From IMG/VR virus record IMGVR_UViG_3300010883_000157, positions 1 to 35,978 of that record: a stretch of DNA of 35,978 nucleotides, one strand, 5' to 3'. Shown in pieces: positions 1-7,856 of the stretch. Within the stretch, counting starts at the first letter, position 1, and each line of letters begins with the position of its first letter. The DNA is from a virus. The translations under genes were made by a program, and so were the position numbers. A model generated the notes under the pieces. It was given only the letters and a program-made list of their open reading frames with translations. It had not been told where the DNA came from and did no database searches.

Positions 1-1
1 C

Positions 2-253
2 AGCATCGACGGCAGTCGTGCAGCCGACCTCTACCACGGAAGTGTTACCAGCGGGACAAACAACGATGGTGCGGTCTTGAAAAACAAGGTCCATTTGCCA
101 AACCAGACCAGCCACGACAAGCTAGTCCTAGATGGTGCAACCAAGGGTTGGGTTCAGGGTGGATATTTCCGGGTCGAGATCGCCGCTGCGAACATGCTGG
201 TAATCAGTGGGCAACTTGCGGGTATCGGAACTTCTGCAAATCCGTTTGTGTAG
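2..253 (+). CDS. Partial virion-type protein (3' end only)
   Basis: An open frame runs from the window edge to a TAG at 251-253, so only the last 83 residues are seen. The sequence is rich in Gly, Thr, Asn and short beta-type segments (for example HGSVTSGTNNDGAVLKNK and GGYFRVEIAAANMLVISG) and ends TSANPFV. A strong ribosome site for the next gene follows 1 base after the stop. It stands at the head of a run of structural genes, so a capsid- or tail-associated role is likely, but I do not recognise the family. The start and the N-terminal part lie outside the window. Confidence 0.7.
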   Translation, partial: SIDGSRAADLYHGSVTSGTNNDGAVLKNKVHLPNQTSHDKLVLDGATKGWVQGGYFRVEIAAANMLVISGQLAGIGTSANPFV

Positions 254-264
254 GGAGGTGATCT

Positions 265-723
265 GTGGTTTCTTCGACAACGTCAGCACTGTCTGAGTTT
301 CCGAATTTCACGTTCGGAGGTAGCGGTCAGAAGTTTGCGTTCACGTCTCTTAGTGACGACGGCATATTGGTCGCTGCGGTCACAGGAGCCAAGATTCGCG
401 TCTTGGCAATGTTTTCATCCTGCAACGACACCAACGAAGTCGTTAGCATTCACCTAGAGGACGGGACGACCCAGATCGGGCCGAAGTTTCTGGCGGGTGC
501 GCTGATCGTCACGACAAAGATTGTCGATGTTAGCGGGACGGGTTTGGATGCTACTGCAAATGCCGACCAGCACGTTGCCCACCTGCCCCCGTGCCTCCTG
601 CCGTTCAATCCTGCTGGTTGGTGCGAGACTACGGCAGGTGTCGCCCTCAACGCTGAGTTCAGTGCGGCCATCACCACCGGCACCGTCGAGTTCATGCTGG
701 TTTATGAAGAGGTTCCGGGTTAA
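265..723 (+). CDS. Small virion structural protein, unknown function
   Basis: A 152-aa protein. The start is GTG at 265, chosen because GGAGGTGATC, a near-perfect anti-16S match, lies just upstream and no ATG is near. The protein is mainly beta-type, with no signal peptide or membrane segment. It has a GAKIRVLAMF segment, an IHLEDGTTQIGPKF segment and an acidic end (FMLVYEEVPG). The layout suggests a beta-sandwich virion component such as a decoration or head-tail protein; this is inferred from fold type and position between structural genes, not from a recognised family. The stop TAA is followed within 12 bases by the next start. Confidence 0.65.
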   Translation: MVSSTTSALSEFPNFTFGGSGQKFAFTSLSDDGILVAAVTGAKIRVLAMFSSCNDTNEVVSIHLEDGTTQIGPKFLAGALIVTTKIVDVSGTGLDATANADQHVAHLPPCLLPFNPAGWCETTAGVALNAEFSAAITTGTVEFMLVYEEVPG

Positions 724-735
724 TGGGAGTCGTTG

Positions 736-3700
736 ATGGCACCTCCGAATCGCCGCTCAATCCGCCTTCCATTTCCGATGGCGGGAATCTTTGAAGGATC
801 TGGCTACGAGGATCAGTCGAACCTGACCACGGTTGATTGTCAGAACGTCCGGGTTATACCGGCTGACACCACCGAGGACACTACGAATCCGAGTACCAGA
901 AGCGGTCGCGCGCGCGGTGGGCAGCGGCCCGGACTCACGAAGTATCTGGCCGATGAGGAAGTGTTCCCGTTAGCCGGTCCCCCGCTGTTTCAGGATATCA
1001 ACAGCATCATCTGGTCGGAAATCACGCCGACCAACGGGGATGGCGACTCGGTAACATCTACGAACAGCGGCGGCTCGTTTCTGCTGATCGACAAGGATGG
1101 CGAGTTGACCGCCACGATGGGCATCGCGGGTGAGAAGTTCAACAATGCCGTCTGGGGCCGGGACGGGTTCTGCTACGTCGCCACCATCGGTGACCGTGGA
1201 AGTGGAGATCCCCGCTACTACGTGGTCCTGCGTAAGATCAACCGCAAGGGAACGGTCAAGTGGGACTGGATTGATGGCGGCAACCTGCCGCTGATCGACG
1301 TGGAAGCCTCTGACATGGTCGTTCGGGGCATGGACGTTTACGGGCAGACCCTCTACCTCTGGCTGACGAGCATCAAGGACGTTGGTTCGGAGGCGTTGTA
1401 TCGAGTAGACACCACCAATGGTGTGCTGGTGGAGGATCGGACGGCAGGGACGGCGGCTAACTACTGGAAGCTCTCAAAGACGGCAGGTGGCGCGTTCAAC
1501 CACTTCTACGAGAGCGGTGGTGAGACCAACCAGTACCTGAACGGGCTGACCATCTGCCGTGGCAAGATTGCCATGCTCTGCTTCAACGACAGTGGTGCGG
1601 CAGACGCTGCGAGCAACAAGACGGCTGGTATCGCCTTTGATGCAACCAAAACCACGATCAGCACGGCCCTACACGCGATCACCACTCTGGACGAATCGTC
1701 CAACATCACGGTTGCCGGTGGCCCTGCTGCCACGACGGACATAACGGTCGAGTTCAGAGGTGCGCTTGGCTCTCAGTCAGTCGTGAAGCTGGTGGCTGAA
1801 ACAGATGCTTCCGATCCGCTGGTCGGGGTGGACGAGAAGCAGCGGATCACGATCACCGGCACACCGACAGGTGGCGACTTCACCCTGTCGTTTACCAGTG
1901 GCGCGACGACGCAGACCACTGGCGCGATTGCATTTGACGCAGCCCACGGTGCTGTCCAAAGTGCCTTGCAGGCTTTGAGCCTGATTGATGCGGTCACGAC
2001 AAGCGGTGGTGCTTTCCCCGGAGCCTACGTGGATGTCGAGTTCACCGGCAGCGGCGTTGACGAAACCGACCAGACCCTGATGACGGTTGCCTCCAGCCTC
2101 ACCGGGGGGACAACACCGGCAATAGCCATCACCACGGTGACTGCCGGATACGCACCAACGGTGACGGTCGTCCGAAACATTTACGGGTGGAAGTTTGCCA
2201 ACGAGATTCAGAAGGTCACCGTTCAGGCGTCCGCTGGCAAGTTCAAGCTCGCGTGGGACGGGGCCACCTGCGTGCAGCTACTCGATATCGATCACGGAAA
2301 CCAGATGCGCTGCGAGGAGGTGCAGGAGTACGGCCCACGTTCGTCCGGTGACAAGAACCTCACTAACAACGCGATCAAGATCATCAACGACGAGTTGGGG
2401 AACCTGTACACGCTGACGAGGTTCAACGACGGAACCCTGCGGCATGTGATCTCGAAGTTCGACACGTCCATGACAAGGCAGTGGCAGGTCAGTAACACAG
2501 GAACCCATAGGAGCATCGCCTACGACTTCAAGAATTCCAGAATCGGAGTTGTCGGCGGTGGCGTGTTAGGGACTTTAGACAACTTTGGAACGATGGCAGT
2601 GGCGGACGGAGCTACGGTCTCGACGAGCGACTTGCAGAGCGTCAGCATCATCAATGACATATCAGCCGATATTGATGGGGGATTTCGCCTGTACCAAAAC
2701 GGGACCACCAATACGGTATTCAAGGTGAACAACGCCTTGGCTAACTCGTGGATTGTCGATCATGGTGGAGGTAACAGGTATTCGTCAGCCAATGCCGCCG
2801 TTTACATGCTGAACCCGGAGAACACGACCTCCAAGCGTCAAGCGAGAGCCGTGGCGGTTGCCGGGGGCGTGGTCTATGGATTTGACGATCAGGCGTGGAT
2901 CAGTGTGACTGGGGGTGGGACATACGACGCCCCTGCCTTCGACTTGGGTGAGGATATCTATTCAACGCAGCATGCCGGTTTGCTGTTCTACGCAGATGGC
3001 GTCAATTCCAAGTATTACGATGGTGATGCCAACGAGTTGAAGACGTGGAATACTACGACCGGCACGCTGCCCATCGACTCCAAGAGTCGTCGCCCCACGC
3101 TGATTGAGAACTGGCGTAGCCGGATCGTCATGTCTGGGACTGCGGGAGATCCGCAGGAGTGGTACATGAGCAAGCTGGGAGATCCGTTCGACTGGAACTA
3201 CAGTCCAGTCACCACCAGCGAAATTCAGGCAACCGCAGGGGCCAACGCGCCCGCAGGCAAGGCACCGGACGCCATCAGGACCATCATTCCTGTCAGCGAC
3301 GACATACTGATCTTCGGCTGCGACCACACCATCTGGCAAATGACGGGCGATCCGATGATGGGCGGTCGCCTCGACCTAGTGGCTGACGGGGTTGGAACAC
3401 CGCATGGAAGACCGTGGTGCCAAGACGGATCGCGAAATTTCTTCCTGATGAGCAATAACGGAACCGTGTGGCAGGGGATGGCTGGTCAAGGAATATCGAA
3501 GATCTCGGACGGCAAGGTCGAGGAGCGGTTGCAGGGCGTGAACTTGGACACGAGTCAGATCCAGATGCTCTGGAACTCGCAGCAGCACGGCGTTCATCTG
3601 TTCATTACTCCACGGGACGCCACCGTCAAGGGAGAGCATATGTTCTTTGACCCTCGTGCCAATGCGTGGTGGATCGACGTGTTTGATGCCGTGGATGCCA

Positions 3701-4176
3701 GTGGCAACTACTACATGAACCCAAGAGCGGTACACACCTACGATGGTGATGACCCCAATGATCGTGCGATTCTCATGGGTGGATATGACGGCCACCTGAG
3801 AAAATGGGATCTGACAGCCGGTGACGACGACGGCACGGCGATCAGCAGCCATGTCTACCTTGGTCCTCTCAAGGGTGGTACTCAGAGGGGAATCCGTCTC
3901 AAGGAGATGCGTGCGACGCTTGGGCTGACATCCGCTTCACTGAAATACACCGTGTTTGCAGGGGATTCTGCTGAGTCAGCCTACAACAGTACGGCTGCCG
4001 CCAGCGGCACGTTCTCAAGCACTCTGGCAGGGAAACCAGCGGTTTCTCACAAGGGGGCTATGGGACAGGCTATTTACATCAAGCTGTCGAATACGACGGT
4101 GGCGGAAAAGTGGACGCTGGAAAAGCTGGAGTGTACCTACCATAGCACCGGCAAGAAATTCGCTCGAATCAGTTAG
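736..4176 (+). CDS. Large tail/neck-like virion protein with beta-propeller-type repeats
   Basis: A 1146-aa protein starting at ATG 736, with GGGAG six bases upstream; a TTG at 733 is too close to that site. The N-terminus (RSIRLPFPMAGIFEGSGYE) and the second half look like podovirus tail-tube or tail-stabilising proteins (T7 gp12 or P22 gp10 type). There are many short beta strands, a segment GDPQEWYMSKLGDPFDWNYS near residue 810, and then DDILIFGCDHTIWQMTGDP. About residues 293-475 hold a repeated module: GIAFDATKTTISTALHAI near 297 and GAIAFDAAHGAVQSALQAL near 395, each followed by a beta segment of the ITVEFRGALG or VDVEFTGSGV type. This module looks inserted. No enzyme motif is seen. The family call rests on pattern recall and position before the fibre gene. 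Confidence 0.55.
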   Translation: MAPPNRRSIRLPFPMAGIFEGSGYEDQSNLTTVDCQNVRVIPADTTEDTTNPSTRSGRARGGQRPGLTKYLADEEVFPLAGPPLFQDINSIIWSEITPTNGDGDSVTSTNSGGSFLLIDKDGELTATMGIAGEKFNNAVWGRDGFCYVATIGDRGSGDPRYYVVLRKINRKGTVKWDWIDGGNLPLIDVEASDMVVRGMDVYGQTLYLWLTSIKDVGSEALYRVDTTNGVLVEDRTAGTAANYWKLSKTAGGAFNHFYESGGETNQYLNGLTICRGKIAMLCFNDSGAADAASNKTAGIAFDATKTTISTALHAITTLDESSNITVAGGPAATTDITVEFRGALGSQSVVKLVAETDASDPLVGVDEKQRITITGTPTGGDFTLSFTSGATTQTTGAIAFDAAHGAVQSALQALSLIDAVTTSGGAFPGAYVDVEFTGSGVDETDQTLMTVASSLTGGTTPAIAITTVTAGYAPTVTVVRNIYGWKFANEIQKVTVQASAGKFKLAWDGATCVQLLDIDHGNQMRCEEVQEYGPRSSGDKNLTNNAIKIINDELGNLYTLTRFNDGTLRHVISKFDTSMTRQWQVSNTGTHRSIAYDFKNSRIGVVGGGVLGTLDNFGTMAVADGATVSTSDLQSVSIINDISADIDGGFRLYQNGTTNTVFKVNNALANSWIVDHGGGNRYSSANAAVYMLNPENTTSKRQARAVAVAGGVVYGFDDQAWISVTGGGTYDAPAFDLGEDIYSTQHAGLLFYADGVNSKYYDGDANELKTWNTTTGTLPIDSKSRRPTLIENWRSRIVMSGTAGDPQEWYMSKLGDPFDWNYSPVTTSEIQATAGANAPAGKAPDAIRTIIPVSDDILIFGCDHTIWQMTGDPMMGGRLDLVADGVGTPHGRPWCQDGSRNFFLMSNNGTVWQGMAGQGISKISDGKVEERLQGVNLDTSQIQMLWNSQQHGVHLFITPRDATVKGEHMFFDPRANAWWIDVFDAVDASGNYYMNPRAVHTYDGDDPNDRAILMGGYDGHLRKWDLTAGDDDGTAISSHVYLGPLKGGTQRGIRLKEMRATLGLTSASLKYTVFAGDSAESAYNSTAAASGTFSSTLAGKPAVSHKGAMGQAIYIKLSNTTVAEKWTLEKLECTYHSTGKKFARIS

Positions 4177-4183
4177 GGACGAC

Positions 4184-4651
4184 ATGACAAGCACAATCAC
4201 GTCAGCCACGCTGACGGTAAAAATCACCGAGACGGTATCGCTCAACGGCAGAGAACAGGGTGGTGACAACACCCTGACGATTGCCAATGTCAACGAGATC
4301 TTCAAGAGGATCGTAACGGTGCCTACGAGCGGCGAGATTGGCATCTACACAACAACCGATGCCACCGCCGGGGGGTCACAGTTCAAGGATGGGCGTGTCG
4401 TCTACGTCCGTCTGACCAACAAGGATGACACGAACTACATGCTCGTCGTTGTCAAGAATTCGGGTAACGACGAGTTTGTGATCAAGCTCCGAGCGGGAGA
4501 ATCTTGGATGTCGCATATTCAGGACACCTGCATGAACGCTGACAATCAAGCGATCAGCGACATCACCGCTGGCCTTGTCAACATCGACACGGTCACAGCC
4601 CTAGCAAACACAGCCGCCTGTGACCTAGAAGTCTTCATAGCGAGCCTCTGA
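4184..4651 (+). CDS. Small structural protein next to tail fibre
   Basis: A 155-aa protein starting at ATG 4184, 7 bases after the preceding stop, with GGGACGAC as a modest ribosome site. A longer version of this frame starting upstream would only overlap the end of the tail gene and is not credible. The protein has beta-type segments (ATLTVKITETVSLNGREQGG, YMLVVVKNSGNDEFVIKLRA) and a GESW segment. That pattern is seen in small receptor- or tail-associated phage proteins, but I cannot name the family. Its stop overlaps the tail fibre start (TGATG at 4649-4653), so the two are translationally coupled. A degenerate copy of its first codons lies just after the fibre gene (7495-7524). Confidence 0.65.
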   Translation: MTSTITSATLTVKITETVSLNGREQGGDNTLTIANVNEIFKRIVTVPTSGEIGIYTTTDATAGGSQFKDGRVVYVRLTNKDDTNYMLVVVKNSGNDEFVIKLRAGESWMSHIQDTCMNADNQAISDITAGLVNIDTVTALANTAACDLEVFIASL

Positions 4652-7491
4652 TGGCAAGACCCGGATACGACAGGCCGAGATCCAAGTCTCCAACTCCGGC
4701 TGACAGGCGGGCGGCTAACGCTGATGCCGGTCAAGAGTCGGTGTTCAACCAGATAGGCATTGGTGTAGGAAATCCTCTGTACTCCACCGCTCTGCACATC
4801 CAGAAGCAGCACATCACCAATGTAATGGTGGACAGGCTACAGACGAGTCAGTTCGGGCCAACCCTCCAGCTTAGGAAGGCCCGAGGGGATCTGGATGAGC
4901 CATTGACGGTTGCGGATGAAGACTACTGCGGCCTTATCGCAGGATACGGATATGTTGGTGCGACCAACCAGTTCCTGAAGGGTGCGTCAATCGAAATCCT
5001 GATCGACGGGACACCCAGCGACAGCGGTTCAGGGGCGTTGCCGTCCTCCCTGCGATTTCGCACCAGAACCACTGCTGGAGCAGAGCCGACAATCTGCTGG
5101 ATGGATGCAGAGGGGAATGTCGGCATAGGGGACATCGACGACCCGGACCAGCAGTTGGAGGTGGGTGGCAGCATCCACATATCGGGCGAGGAGGATCTAT
5201 CCTCGACATCGGTTGCCGATGGGGACGGTGGGCTGCTTTACATCAAGACAAACGGCAAGATCTACTACAAGTCAAACGAGGTCAGCGAAACGGACCTAAC
5301 GGCTAGCGGTGGTGGTGGCGAGGCGAATGAGTCTTCCTTTAAGACGATCTCTGTCAGCGGCCAAGACAACGTAGTTGCGGAAGTTGACGACGACATATTG
5401 ACGTTTGCTCAAGCTGGCGGCATCACCCTCACGACAAACGCAACGTCTGATACCGTCACCATCTCATCGGCAGACACCAATACAACGTATTCTATCCAAG
5501 ACGGCGAGTTATCTCAGAACAACTTTACAAACACTGACCACACTAAGCTGAATGGTATTGAAGCAAGTGCCGATGTTACGGATGCCACCAACGTAACCGC
5601 AGCGGGTGCATTGATGGATTCAGAAGTAACAAATCTTGCGTTTGTAAAAGCCCTAGCTAAAGGTGTCAGCGATGGAAATGTTCTGACAGCCAATGACGTG
5701 GTGGCAGATGATGATTTTCTTAGAATCAACGGGACAGAGGTAGAAGGTCTAACCGTAGCCGAAGTCCTGACCGCATTGAATGTGGAAGCGGGGGCAACAG
5801 CCGACCAAAGTAATGCAGAAATAGTTGCGGCAGTTGAAGCAGGCTCAGACTCTAACACGTTTACTGACACTGACCACACTAAGCTAAATGGTATTGAAGC
5901 AAGTGCAGATGTAACCGACGCCACTAATGTAACCGCAGCAGGCGCGCTGATGGATTCAGAGGTTACAAATCTCGCATTTGTAAAAGCCTTAGCTAAAGGC
6001 ATTTCAGATGGGCAGGTTTTGACAGCTAATGACGTGGTGGCAGATGATGATTTTCTTAGAATCAATGGGACAGAAGTGGAAGGTTTGACCGTAGCTGAAG
6101 TCCTAACCGCATTGAATGTGGAAGCTGGGGCAGATGTAACCGACGCCACCAATGTAACCGCAGCGGGCGCATTGATGGATAGTGAACTGGCTGGCATAGC
6201 TGCTGTAAAAGCGACTACAGGTACTTTCCTGTCGGCAGATGAAAGCAAGCTAGATGGTATAGAAGCTAGTGCAGACGTAACTGATGCCACCAATGTAACT
6301 GCTGCTGGTGCCCTGATGGATAGTGAACTGGCTGGCATAGCCGCTGTGAAAGCAACTACTGGTACGTTCCTATCGGCAGATGAAAGCAAACTAGATGGTA
6401 TAGAAGCTAGTGCTACAGCAGACCAGACTGCTGGCGAAATCTTGACCCTCTTGGAAGATGGTGTTGATAGTGTTCACTATGTCGATGGGTCAATTGATGA
6501 AGCTCATCTAAACGCAACAAACTCCGCCACCGATAACTATCTCTTATCATATGATAGCGGTTCGTCTGGGTTCACTTGGGTCGCAGCCGGTGGAGGTAGC
6601 GGGACCATAACCAGCGTGGTTGCTGGTGCTGGCATGACTGGTGGTGCGACTTCTGGTGCTGCAACACTGAATGTGATTGGTGGCACTGGCATCACCGCCA
6701 ATGCTGACGATATCGAACTCACCGACAACGGAGTCACGCTGGCGAAGATGGCTGGCCTCGCCAGAGGCAAGATCATTTACGGGGACGCTAGCGGTGACCC
6801 AGCCGCCCTCGCCGTTGGTGACGCTGACCAAGTGCTGACACATGATGGAACGGATATCTCGTGGGAGGATGCTGGAGGTGGTAGCGCACGGTCGGTTGCC
6901 GGTGATACGGACAACGCCATCATCTCGTGGGTAACTAGCGACAACACGTTCGCTGCGGAGGCGAATCTGACGTTCGATGGCAACGCAATGGTCATCAACA
7001 ACGCGGGAGGTGCCGGGAACATCCCGCTGACGCTCACGGCCCACTCCGGTCAGACTGCTGACCTGCTTCAGTTTCAGGACAGTTCCGGTGACGAACTCCT
7101 CGTCATTGACAAGGGCGGCAGCATCAAGTTGGGACTGGGTGGGGACCGGGAAGTACACGTTGAACCCGAGAGCGGAAGCAACTCTGCGGGCAAAGACCTC
7201 TTCCTGAAGGGTGGAAAGAGTACTGGCAACACCGAAGGTGGTGACATTCGGTTCTACACCTCCCCGGTTGGATCATCGGGTGTCGGTGTCAACAACTGGG
7301 TCGAGGCAGTGAAGATCCGCCATGACAAAGTGGTGGACTTCAAGAAAGCGGGTGGTTCCAAGACCGTGACGCTCCAGAACGACGCGATGGATGAGTATAT
7401 GAGCGGAACGGCAACGGTCACGGTGAACGCGACCGAGTGGTTGGAGATCAAGGTTAACGGCAACACCCGGTATATCCCGGTCTGGAGTTGA
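4651..7491 (+). CDS. Tail fibre / receptor-binding protein with tandem repeats
   Basis: A 946-aa fibre. The N-terminal part carries GNVGIGDIDDPDQQLEVGGS (near residue 155), the 'VGIG...P...L.V' signature frequent in phage fibres. Residues 295-587 are repeats built on DHTKLNGIEASADVTDAT, AGALMDSE and ADDDFLRINGTEVEGLTVAE. These include one 112-aa unit, a second shortened copy, and two 47-aa units with ESKLDGIEASA. A GSGTITSVVAGAGMTGG segment and a second motif, LAKMAGLARGKIIYG, follow before a C-terminal beta region ending TRYIPVWS. Such repeats are common in marine phage fibres and form long trimeric shafts. The repeat region is less GC-rich than the rest of the gene, suggesting exchange of this module. 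It probably binds the host surface. Confidence 0.85.
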   Translation: MARPGYDRPRSKSPTPADRRAANADAGQESVFNQIGIGVGNPLYSTALHIQKQHITNVMVDRLQTSQFGPTLQLRKARGDLDEPLTVADEDYCGLIAGYGYVGATNQFLKGASIEILIDGTPSDSGSGALPSSLRFRTRTTAGAEPTICWMDAEGNVGIGDIDDPDQQLEVGGSIHISGEEDLSSTSVADGDGGLLYIKTNGKIYYKSNEVSETDLTASGGGGEANESSFKTISVSGQDNVVAEVDDDILTFAQAGGITLTTNATSDTVTISSADTNTTYSIQDGELSQNNFTNTDHTKLNGIEASADVTDATNVTAAGALMDSEVTNLAFVKALAKGVSDGNVLTANDVVADDDFLRINGTEVEGLTVAEVLTALNVEAGATADQSNAEIVAAVEAGSDSNTFTDTDHTKLNGIEASADVTDATNVTAAGALMDSEVTNLAFVKALAKGISDGQVLTANDVVADDDFLRINGTEVEGLTVAEVLTALNVEAGADVTDATNVTAAGALMDSELAGIAAVKATTGTFLSADESKLDGIEASADVTDATNVTAAGALMDSELAGIAAVKATTGTFLSADESKLDGIEASATADQTAGEILTLLEDGVDSVHYVDGSIDEAHLNATNSATDNYLLSYDSGSSGFTWVAAGGGSGTITSVVAGAGMTGGATSGAATLNVIGGTGITANADDIELTDNGVTLAKMAGLARGKIIYGDASGDPAALAVGDADQVLTHDGTDISWEDAGGGSARSVAGDTDNAIISWVTSDNTFAAEANLTFDGNAMVINNAGGAGNIPLTLTAHSGQTADLLQFQDSSGDELLVIDKGGSIKLGLGGDREVHVEPESGSNSAGKDLFLKGGKSTGNTEGGDIRFYTSPVGSSGVGVNNWVEAVKIRHDKVVDFKKAGGSKTVTLQNDAMDEYMSGTATVTVNATEWLEIKVNGNTRYIPVWS
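5533..6411 (+). repeat. In-gene tandem repeats of the tail fibre shaft
   Basis: Two kinds of direct repeat are readable at DNA level. A 336-bp unit runs 5533-5868 and restarts at 5869, its second copy being shortened and merging near 6130 into the next type. Two 141-bp units follow at about 6130-6270 and 6271-6411. Copies differ mostly at third codon positions (for example gatgttacggatgcc against gatgtaaccgacgcc), so the protein repeat is kept while the DNA has drifted. All units are in frame multiples of three. Confidence 0.85.
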
Positions 7492-7494
7492 GAC

Positions 7495-7524
7495 ATGACT
7501 AGCACAGTCACGGCAGGGCCATAG
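7495..7524 (+). pseudogene. Nine-codon relic resembling the start of the 4184 gene
   Basis: Just after the fibre stop the sequence reads as ATG plus eight codons and TAG (MTSTVTAGP). The 4184 gene starts MTSTITSAT from nearly the same bases: gacatgacTagcacaGtcacg here against gacatgacAagcacaAtcacg there. This looks like the remains of a duplicated or replaced gene start left when the fibre locus was rearranged. It may still be translated as a coupling peptide between the fibre and the gene at 7527. It could also be chance, since only about 20 bases match. Confidence 0.35.
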
Positions 7525-7526
7525 CA

Positions 7527-7838
7527 ATGGGAGTAGTTACACTAAACGCATGGGGCAAGCTCGCGACGATCACCTATCCAGATGCGATGGACGATCTGGC
7601 CCCCGGAGCGTTCGCGGACGCTTACGATTACGAAACACACATTGTGGATGACGACGACAACATAATCCCCAACCCCCAGTCGGAAGAGGAATTCGCAATC
7701 GAGAAGATTTTCGACTACGTTGGCGAGATCATGCGTGCGTACAGCATGAAGGAGCATCAGGCCGCAGCCTTGGCCGCTGCCCGTTCTGCGGCTGACGCTG
7801 CCTTGGGGTCCATCACTGTGGACATCGTAAACGAGTGA
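7527..7838 (+). CDS. Small acidic protein downstream of tail fibre, unknown function
   Basis: A 103-aa protein starting at ATG 7527; the upstream AGGG spaced 8 bases is a weak ribosome site. An N-terminal beta-type segment (VTLNAWGKLATITYPDAM) is followed by an acidic linker (VDDDDNIIPNPQSEEEF). An alpha-helical, Ala-rich C-terminal half (KEHQAAALAAARSAADAAL) could form a coiled coil. It sits between the fibre and the internal-virion-like genes. Position and size would suit a fibre-associated assembly factor or small tail protein, but no family is recognised and this role is only inferred. Confidence 0.6.
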   Translation: MGVVTLNAWGKLATITYPDAMDDLAPGAFADAYDYETHIVDDDDNIIPNPQSEEEFAIEKIFDYVGEIMRAYSMKEHQAAALAAARSAADAALGSITVDIVNE

Positions 7839-7856
7839 TGGAACTGGGTCTAAATA

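Noticed and set aside
5514-6389. 291-aa minus-strand frame with Ala/Ser/Val repeats
   Set aside because: It is the antisense image of the tail-fibre repeats. The plus frame has known fibre motifs.
5533-6411. CRISPR-like array
   Set aside because: Repeats are long, contiguous, in frame and coding, with no unique spacers.
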